Assembly: GCA_947307005.1 (NCBI GenBank)
Contig: CAMZHY010000180.1
Span: 1-7,244, forward strand
From: an uncultured Planctomycetaceae bacterium
GTDB lineage: Bacteria; Planctomycetota; Planctomycetia; Pirellulales; Thermoguttaceae
Direction of reading: 5' to 3'
Length of the DNA stretch: 7,244 nucleotides
Shown here: positions 1 through 4,400 of the stretch, piece by piece
Layout of the letters: each line of letters opens with the position of its first letter
How positions within the stretch are numbered: position 1 is the first letter of the stretch
Notes under the pieces: model-generated
What the model was told of the DNA's origin: nothing
What the model saw: only the letters and a program-made list of their open reading frames with translations
Databases searched by the model: none
Position numbers and translations under genes: made by a program

Positions 1-555
1 CGGCTCGCGCTTCGGAACCTCAGGCGCGACCTTGCCGAAGAGGGGACGACGGGGGCGGTCGGCGCCGCGCGAACGGCGTACGCGAAGCTTTCGACGCGGA
101 AGTCGCTCGCGGACTCGATCACGCGCCGCGCGGACTCCGTCATCTGGGGACTGAGCAAGACGCCGCTCACGACGCTTGCAATCGCCGCGATCGCGGTCGT
201 CGGCGCCGTCGCCAACTCGGTCCGGTCGCGACGCTGGCAGTTTGGGATCATGCGCGCGCTCGGGACGACGCGCGGCGCGATCGTCCGCATTATCCTCGCG
301 GAAAGCGTCATGATCGGGCTCATCGCGTCCTCCGCGAGCTTCGCCTTCGGGGCGTTCGCCGCCGGAGGCGCGCTCAAACTCGGTCAAAGCATGTTCGGAA
401 CGCGCAATCCCGCCATGGTTCTCCCCCCGGAAGGGCTGCTCGTCGGGCTGTCGCTAACGCTTATCCTCTGCGTCGCCGCGGCGTTCTACCCCGCGATCCA
501 AACGGGCCGAACGGAGCCGCTCAAACTGCTCCAAAGCGGACGCGTCCCCGACTGA
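1..555 (+). CDS. FtsX/MacB-like ABC transporter permease, C-terminal part
   Basis: Frame 1 is open from the left edge to TGA at 553-555, giving 184 residues; the start lies outside the window. Three hydrophobic segments are visible, at about residues 54-73, 97-122 and 145-163. Between the first two is the motif RRWQFGIMRALGTTRG (about 77-92), the cytoplasmic 'reE.gilraiGat...i' signature of the FtsX-like permease domain. The protein ends in YPAIQTGRTEPLKLLQSG, the usual 'P.....r..P...l..g' ending of this family. It is probably the inner-membrane permease of a MacB/LolC-type ABC exporter or lipoprotein/efflux system, whose ATPase and N-terminal half would lie upstream. The substrate cannot be told. 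The ATG at codon 84 (base 250) is internal to the domain and is not a real start. The domain call is firm; the exact subfamily is not. Confidence 0.88.
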   Translation, partial: RLALRNLRRDLAEEGTTGAVGAARTAYAKLSTRKSLADSITRRADSVIWGLSKTPLTTLAIAAIAVVGAVANSVRSRRWQFGIMRALGTTRGAIVRIILAESVMIGLIASSASFAFGAFAAGGALKLGQSMFGTRNPAMVLPPEGLLVGLSLTLILCVAAAFYPAIQTGRTEPLKLLQSGRVPD

Positions 556-597
556 CGGTTCGCGACGGAAACGCGCCAAACATTTTTCAGGAAACAA

Positions 598-626
598 TTG
601 AAACGCGGTCCTATTCTTGGTATAAT
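598..626 (+). promoter_or_regulatory. Sigma70-type promoter with extended -10 for the rpn gene
   Basis: TTGAAA (598-603) and a perfect TATAAT (621-626) are separated by exactly 17 bases. The bases just before the -10 are TGG, an extended -10 (TGn) element. A start near 633 would leave a leader of about 24 bases before the ATG at 657. The boxes lie in a locally A+T-richer gap directly after the permease stop. This suggests the nuclease gene is transcribed on its own, although read-through from the permease is not excluded because no clear terminator is visible between them. Confidence 0.75.
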
Positions 627-656
627 GCGGGCGTAGGGGGGGGACGCCGAGGAAAA

Positions 657-1517
657 ATGATGAGCGCAAGAAACTACCGTAGCGAATCGCGACGAAAGGT
701 TGAAGACCTTTGTCTTATGGACGATCGTTTCATGAACGTCTGCCTTAAAGACGACCTTGAAAACGTCCAGTTGATCGTCCGAATCATTCTAAAAAAGCCG
801 GATTTGATCGTCACGCGCGTTCAAACGCAAGAGGTCGTTAAGAGTCTGATAGGGCGTGATCTCGAGTTCGATATTACGGCGACTGATCGTTCGGGCAAAC
901 TCTACAACATCGAGATTCAGCGGGCAAACGCGGGCGCGGGACGCAAACGAGCTCGTTATCATTCGAGCGTTATCGACGCGAAGACGCTAAAACATGGTCA
1001 GGACTTCGACAAACTTCCGGAGACCTACGTTATTTTCATTACGGAACTCGATCCTCTTGGCGGAGGCAAGCCTATTTACCACATTGATCGACGAATCGAG
1101 GAAATGGGCGGCGAACTCTTCGGCGACGAAGCGCATATTATTTATGTGAACGGTTCTTACAGGGATCTCGGTACGGAGTTGGGCAAGCTTATATCCGACC
1201 TTTCGTGCAAAGATCCGAAGGAAATGAATTTTAAGTCCTTGGCGGATAAGGTTCGATATTTCAAATATACCCGGAAAGGAGTGGAAATCATGGCTGGAAC
1301 ACTGGCGGCGTGGGCGGAAGAAATCACGGGCGAGGCGATGGAAAGAGGAGAAAAAAGAGGGGAAAAAAGGGGAGAAAAGAAAGGAGAAAAGAAAAGCAAA
1401 GTTGAAATTGCTCAAAAGTTGCTCCAGCGCGGCGGCATGGAAGTTGAAGAAATCGCCGAGCTGACGGGGTTGTCCCTTAAGAACGTCCAGAAACTCGCCG
1501 ACAAGAAGGCGACGTAA
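657..1517 (+). CDS. rpn: Rpn family PD-(D/E)XK nuclease, full-length (RpnL-type) protein
   Basis: This 286-residue protein belongs to the Rpn/YhgA-like group (PDDEXK_2 transposase-like nucleases). Residues 20-45 match the family opening (MDDRFMNVCLKD). The nuclease core shows LEFDITATD (69-77) with the likely metal-binding Asp72, then YNIEIQRA (83-90) supplying the E-x-Q of the PD-(D/E)XK motif. Further on, RARYHSSVIDAKTLKHGQDF (98-117) and LPETYVIFITE (120-130) are characteristic family blocks. Residues 231-246 are four GEK(R/K) repeats, and 248-283 form a small helical C-terminal domain (EEIAELTGLSLKNVQKLA). GAGG at 649-652 lies 4 bases before ATG 657 and 7 before ATG 660, so the second Met may be the real start. 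The family is known for DNA cleavage that promotes recA-independent recombination and, in E. coli, for toxicity and anti-phage defence. The gene is visibly less G+C-rich than its neighbours, which suggests acquisition. Confidence 0.9.
   Translation: MMSARNYRSESRRKVEDLCLMDDRFMNVCLKDDLENVQLIVRIILKKPDLIVTRVQTQEVVKSLIGRDLEFDITATDRSGKLYNIEIQRANAGAGRKRARYHSSVIDAKTLKHGQDFDKLPETYVIFITELDPLGGGKPIYHIDRRIEEMGGELFGDEAHIIYVNGSYRDLGTELGKLISDLSCKDPKEMNFKSLADKVRYFKYTRKGVEIMAGTLAAWAEEITGEAMERGEKRGEKRGEKKGEKKSKVEIAQKLLQRGGMEVEEIAELTGLSLKNVQKLADKKAT
1275..1281 (+). promoter_or_regulatory. Internal Shine-Dalgarno within rpn
   Basis: AAAGGAG lies 8 bases before an in-frame ATG at 1290-1292 inside the nuclease gene. 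Its match to anti-Shine-Dalgarno and its spacing are better than those of the gene's own start (GAGG at 649-652). Within the coding sequence it encodes only part of a Lys-Gly-Val stretch (residues about 207-209), so the site is not forced by a conserved motif that I recognise. It decides the start of the nested small protein described at 1290-1517. Confidence 0.65.
1290..1517 (+). CDS. Nested C-terminal small protein of Rpn (RpnS-type, putative intragenic antitoxin)
   Basis: An in-frame ATG (codon 212 of the full-length protein) preceded by AAAGGAG would give a separate 75-residue product identical to the nuclease C-terminus. It contains MAGTLAAWAEEITGEA (1-16), the GEKRGEKRGEKKGEKK repeat (20-35) and a helical, HTH-like tail (MEVEEIAELTGLSLKNVQKL, 50-69). 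For E. coli Rpn proteins, published work reports exactly this design. A separately translated C-terminal domain (RpnS) blocks the toxic full-length nuclease (RpnL), and its dimerisation helix carries four-residue repeats whose number varies between strains. The internal start position, the strong ribosome site and the tetrapeptide repeats all fit. No convincing internal promoter is seen, so it may be translated from the full-length mRNA. Separate expression is inferred, not shown. Confidence 0.6.
   Translation: MAGTLAAWAEEITGEAMERGEKRGEKRGEKKGEKKSKVEIAQKLLQRGGMEVEEIAELTGLSLKNVQKLADKKAT
1347..1394 (+). repeat. Four 12-bp tandem repeats encoding GEK(R/K)
   Basis: There are four in-frame 12-base units at 1347-1358, 1359-1370, 1371-1382 and 1383-1394. 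The last two are identical (GGAGAAAAGAAA) and the first two are close variants. They encode GEKR, GEKR, GEKK, GEKK. Because the unit is 12 bases, slippage adds or removes whole tetrapeptides without breaking the frame. The block lies inside a pure-purine run at 1340-1396. Confidence 0.9.
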
Positions 1518-1773
1518 CCTTCTTTGGGAAACGTTGGAGCGTAGGACGCTCGCCAATCAGGTTCATTCGCCCCAACGACGTTCAACGATTGCTTCTGCAA
1601 CTGTTCTGTTGCGCGGGTTTTAGCCGGACGACTGCGGCGCGTACGGAAACGATCTTGAATTGCTAGGAGCCCTTTGAGAACCGCGTTCTCAGCAGCTCGC
1701 CTTTTTCAAACGGAAGTCGAGCGTCGGTAGAGAGAACGGCGCGGGAACGTTCTTAGGCGCGGAGGTCTGGCGA
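1518..1773. other. Non-coding gap between rpn and the flotillin terminator
   Basis: I find no supported gene here. One frame continues open for about 45 codons after the rpn stop (through about 1665) but has no start with a ribosome site and no recognisable motif. Several small inverted repeats occur: GAGCGT/ACGCTC at 1537-1551, GCAAC/GTTGC at 1597-1612, and TGAGAAC/GTTCTCA around a three-base loop at 1675-1691. The last is treated separately as a possible terminator. Composition is mixed and does not resemble the codon pattern of the neighbours. Confidence 0.5.
1667..1706 (+). terminator. Possible weak terminator downstream of rpn
   Basis: A seven-base-pair stem, TGAGAAC (1675-1681) with GTTCTCA (1685-1691), has a loop of three. 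It is extended by an outer GAGC/GCTC pairing (1667-1670 with 1695-1698) across a small internal loop. A run of five T (1702-1706) follows after GCC. The order is right for an intrinsic terminator on the plus strand. However, the stem is interrupted and the T run is short, and it lies about 150 bases after the rpn stop. It could equally be an operator-like palindrome. Confidence 0.3.
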
Positions 1774-1812
1774 TTAAAAAACGCGGCGCCCGAATCGTTT
1801 TCGGGCGCCGCG
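1774..1812 (-). terminator. Strong intrinsic terminator of the flotillin gene
   Basis: A perfect 13-base-pair G+C-rich stem pairs 1782-1794 with 1800-1812 around a five-base loop. Read on the minus strand it is followed at once by TTTTTTAA (1781-1774), the classic U-tract. It begins 27 bases after the flotillin stop codon. On the plus strand the 3' flank is only CTTCGTTT, so it serves mainly the minus-strand gene, although it may also slow read-through from rpn. Confidence 0.88.
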
Positions 1813-1838
1813 CTTCGTTTACCAGAGATTGAACAGGG

Positions 1839-3527
1839 TCAGACGTCTTTGTCGCCCGAATCGGAAGCGTCTTCGGGCGTTTCGTCGGAAACGTCGGCGG
1901 GCTTCGATTCGACGTCGGTCGCGTTCTGCGCGTCGAGTTTCGCGAGGATTTCGGGGAATTCGACGCCGCCGATTTCCTTCATGACTTCGAGCATCGGCGG
2001 GAGCGTCTTCGCCATATTGCGGAGCCAGTTCGAGGTCGCGGTCGCGCCGTCGGCGCCGTTCGCGCCCCCCGCGCCGTCCCAGACGACGACCTTGTCGAAC
2101 TTGATCGACGAAATCGCCTGCGCGGACGCGTTGACCAGCTCGTCGAAATGATCGAGCATGAGCATCTGGAACGCTTCCTTCGCGCCGCCGCACGCCTTGA
2201 CGATCTCGTGGAGACCCTCGCCCTTCTTCTTGAGGATTTCATACTGACCGCGCGCTTCCGCTTCGAGCTTCGCGAAGATCGCCGCCGCCTCGCCTTCCGC
2301 CTCGATGCGCTTCTGTTCCGCGACCGCCTCCGCTTCGACGATCACGCGCGCCTTCTCCGCCTTGGCGGGCGCCTCGAGTTCCGCGCGACGTTCCGCTTCG
2401 ACGCGCGCCGCTCTCGCCGTCGCGGCGAGCGTTTGCGCTTTATGCTCCGCCTCTTCGACGGTCGCGTTCGCTTGACGTTTGCGCGTTTCGCTCAATTCAA
2501 ACGCTTCCGCCTTCTTGACCGCGAGTTCCGCGGTCGAGTTCACGACGACCGCCTGCGCGAGGTTTTCGCCCTTGACCGCCTCCGCGTTCGCGTCGGCGAG
2601 CTTGATGCGCATGTCGCGCTCCGCTTCCTTGATCTCGGCGTCGCGCGAGAATTCCGCAGACTGCTGACCGACGAGCTTGACGCGTTCGAGGTCGGCGAGG
2701 CGAACCGCCTGTTCCTGCTCGATTTCCGCCGTCTTGACGATCTGCTGACGATCCGCTTCGCGCGTTCCGATCGTCTGCTCTTTCTTGGCGTTGGCGACCT
2801 GAATCGCCTTGTCCTTCTCCGCGTCGGCGACGCGGATTTCGCCCATGCGCTCGTTGTCCGCGACGTCGCCGCGCGCCTTCTGGATCGCTTCCGAAGCCGC
2901 TTTCTGACCGATCGCCTCGATGTAGCCCGACTCGTCCGTGATGTCCGTGACGTTCACGTTGATGAGAATGAGGCCGAGTTTACGCAACTCCGGTTCGAGC
3001 GACTGCTGAATGTTCTGAAGGAAGACCTCGCGGTCGCGGTTGATTTCGTCAATCCGCATCGACGCGATCACCTGACGCAACTGACCGAAGATGACGTCTT
3101 CCGCCTGCTTCGCGACGGCGGGACGCGTCATGCCGAGAAGACGAATCGCCGCGTTCTGCATAAGTTCGGGCGTCGTGCCGATCGCGATCGAGAAAACGCT
3201 CGGGACGTTGACGCGAATGTTCTCCATCGAGAGCGCGCCGCGCAGCGGGATTTCAATCTGCATCGGCTCGAGGCTTAGGAACGCGTAATCTTGCAGGAGC
3301 GGCACGATGAATTTCGCGCCGCCGTGGATGCAGAGCGCCGACGACTGGCTCGCCGATTTACCGAAGATCACCATAATCTGGTTGCTCGGGCACCTCTTAT
3401 ACCGCGACGCAAAAAGGATAATCACGCCGAAGAAGACGAAGGCGACGAGAATCGCGGCGACCGCGACGACGGTTCCAGCCTCTCCGAAGAGCGCCGGACC
3501 GCCGAGTAATGACGTAAAGAGCGACAT
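1839..3527 (-). CDS. Flotillin (SPFH-domain membrane scaffold, YqiK/FloT-like)
   Basis: The 562-residue product is a flotillin, a membrane scaffold that organises functional membrane microdomains. One hydrophobic segment (about 18-40) anchors the N-terminus. The SPFH/band-7 domain follows (about 43-205: YKRCPSNQIMVIFGK, then GGAKFIVPLLQDYAFLSLEPM and LGLILINVNVTDITD). Residues about 205-430 are a long Ala/Glu-rich coiled coil with the EA-type repeats typical of flotillins. The C-terminal flotillin region (about 430-525) includes SIKFDKVVVWDGAG. A final acidic tail (about 537-562) is extra. The start at 3527 (MSLFTS) was chosen because GAGG lies 6 bases upstream. The in-frame ATG at 3539 has no ribosome site, nor does the one at 3611, which also lies upstream of the predicted promoter. 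Length is close to E. coli YqiK. It is divergent from its expected partner, the NfeD/YqiJ-like gene at 3788. Confidence 0.93.
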   Translation of the reverse strand: MSLFTSLLGGPALFGEAGTVVAVAAILVAFVFFGVIILFASRYKRCPSNQIMVIFGKSASQSSALCIHGGAKFIVPLLQDYAFLSLEPMQIEIPLRGALSMENIRVNVPSVFSIAIGTTPELMQNAAIRLLGMTRPAVAKQAEDVIFGQLRQVIASMRIDEINRDREVFLQNIQQSLEPELRKLGLILINVNVTDITDESGYIEAIGQKAASEAIQKARGDVADNERMGEIRVADAEKDKAIQVANAKKEQTIGTREADRQQIVKTAEIEQEQAVRLADLERVKLVGQQSAEFSRDAEIKEAERDMRIKLADANAEAVKGENLAQAVVVNSTAELAVKKAEAFELSETRKRQANATVEEAEHKAQTLAATARAARVEAERRAELEAPAKAEKARVIVEAEAVAEQKRIEAEGEAAAIFAKLEAEARGQYEILKKKGEGLHEIVKACGGAKEAFQMLMLDHFDELVNASAQAISSIKFDKVVVWDGAGGANGADGATATSNWLRNMAKTLPPMLEVMKEIGGVEFPEILAKLDAQNATDVESKPADVSDETPEDASDSGDKDV

Positions 3528-3592
3528 ATCTGACCTCATAGCGGGTAGGGGCGCGCCTCGAACAAACAAAACGCGCCTTTTACAGCTGTTAA

Positions 3593-3621
3593 ATTCTATT
3601 TGAATTTTCAAAGTTTTTCAG
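3593..3621 (-). promoter_or_regulatory. Probable sigma70-type promoter of the flotillin gene
   Basis: On the minus strand, CTGAAA (3621-3616) and TAGAAT (3598-3593) are separated by 17 bases, matching TTGACA and TATAAT at four and five of six positions. Transcription would start near 3586, giving a leader of about 59 bases. The surrounding DNA is A+T-rich against a G+C-rich genome, as expected for a promoter. An alternative -35, TTGAAA, lies closer to the -10 but at the wrong spacing. Confidence 0.5.
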
Positions 3622-3663
3622 TTTGTCTATTTTACTACGTTCATTTCATCTTATCGACCCGGC

Positions 3664-3725
3664 TTTAGAAAATTTTAGAAAAAAAGGCTGGTATTCTTGC
3701 ATTTGTCCCCCGAACAAACTACAAT
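3664..3725 (+). promoter_or_regulatory. Promoter of the NfeD-like/permease operon, with UP-like element
   Basis: TTGCAT (3697-3702) and TACAAT (3720-3725) are exactly 17 bases apart. Transcription would start near 3732 and leave a leader of about 56 bases before the ATG at 3788. Just upstream, the 9-mer TTTAGAAAA occurs twice (3664-3672 and 3674-3682), ten bases apart, giving A-tracts on one face of the helix. That position is where an UP element that contacts the RNA polymerase alpha subunit would be. Confidence 0.6.
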
Positions 3726-3787
3726 TCACGAACGTAACGGTCGGACGTTTTACCCGTAAAGTTCAACGAAAACTTAGGAGGCGGAAC

Positions 3788-4372
3788 ATGGCTCAGCTGT
3801 ACTTTTTTTGCGCCGTCTTTGGGTTTGTCATCGTAACGATTAGTCTCCTGCTGGGTTTGCTTGGAATGGGCGGGGACGGGCTCGACGGGGGCGACGTCGA
3901 CGTGGATACGGAATTGGACGCGGATACGTCGGGCGGCGAGGTCTCTCACGACGGGGGCGCGGGGTTCCTTCGCGCGTTCTCGTTGCGCTCTCTTGCGGCG
4001 GGCGTGGCGTTCTTCGGACTCGGCGGGCTCGGAGCGCAGGAATTTGGCGCGAGCGAGCCTGTCGCGCTGCTCGTCGCGATTCTCTTCGGTTTGGGGGCGA
4101 TGTGGCTGGTCTACCGTCTTATGCGAACGCTCTCCTCGTTCAACGCGAACGGCGCGATTGTCTCCGGCTCGGAAGAAAACGCGGAAGGCGTCGTTTATTT
4201 GAAGATTCCCGCCGAACGGCGCGGGATGGGCAAGATTGAAATCGTTCAGCAGGGACGAACGATGGAGTACGACGCGTTCACCGACGACCCGGAAGATTTG
4301 CCGACGGGAGCGCCGATCATCGTCGTTAAGTCGCTCACGCCCACCCAAATGCTCGTAACGAAACGGCGTTAA
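3788..4372 (+). CDS. NfeD/YqiJ-like OB-fold membrane protein, flotillin partner
   Basis: The product has 194 residues. TM1 is at about 4-25, followed by a Gly/Asp-rich loop (GGDGLDGGDVDVDTELDADT, about 28-47). TM2 is at about 66-84 and TM3 at about 91-111. A C-terminal beta-rich domain (about 122-194) fits an OB fold: GVVYLKIPAERRGMGKIEI, then GRTMEYDAF, LPTGAPIIVV and TPTQMLV. This matches the NfeD-type/YqiJ (YuaF-like) proteins that travel with flotillins and are thought to help assemble or position them. The start was chosen because TAGGAGG (3775-3781) lies 6 bases before ATG 3788. The frame stays open to 3623 upstream, but that stretch crosses the promoter. Together with the flotillin at 1839-3527 it resembles the yqiJ-yqiK pair, here head to head instead of in one operon. 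The AI-2E-like permease gene follows after 19 bases. Confidence 0.82.
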   Translation: MAQLYFFCAVFGFVIVTISLLLGLLGMGGDGLDGGDVDVDTELDADTSGGEVSHDGGAGFLRAFSLRSLAAGVAFFGLGGLGAQEFGASEPVALLVAILFGLGAMWLVYRLMRTLSSFNANGAIVSGSEENAEGVVYLKIPAERRGMGKIEIVQQGRTMEYDAFTDDPEDLPTGAPIIVVKSLTPTQMLVTKRR

Positions 4373-4384
4373 ACACAAAGGGGC

Positions 4385-4400
4385 TTTCTCCATGGAGAAA
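4385..4400 (+). repeat. 16-bp perfect palindrome across the permease start codon
   Basis: TTTCTCCATGGAGAAA reads the same on both strands and contains the ATG of the permease at 4392. It lies right after the AGGGG ribosome site (4379-4383). In RNA the outer bases could form a five-pair stem with the start codon in the loop. It may be an operator, a translational control element, or chance. Confidence 0.6.

Noticed and set aside
987..1556. 189-codon open frame on the minus strand opposite rpn
   Set aside because: Its Phe/Ser-rich run is the complement of the purine repeat tract; no ribosome site or domain is visible.
1518..1665. Open frame of about 45 codons following rpn
   Set aside because: There is no start codon with a ribosome site, no recognisable motif, and a mixed composition unlike coding sequence in this window.
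2148..3278. 376-codon open frame on the plus strand, antisense to the flotillin
   Set aside because: It is Arg/Leu/Asp-rich with no domain sense, and arises from the G+C-rich codon pattern of the flotillin gene on the other strand, which has clear SPFH and coiled-coil regions.
3541..3577. GGCGCG/CGCGCC pairing in the flotillin leader as a riboswitch-like hairpin
   Set aside because: Only six base pairs around a 16-base loop; such G+C words are abundant in this genome and no conserved aptamer pattern is visible.
3623..3787. N-terminal extension of the NfeD-like frame by 55 codons
   Set aside because: The extension crosses the predicted promoter (3697-3725). A good Shine-Dalgarno, TAGGAGG, sits right before ATG 3788, and the extension does not resemble a membrane-protein start.
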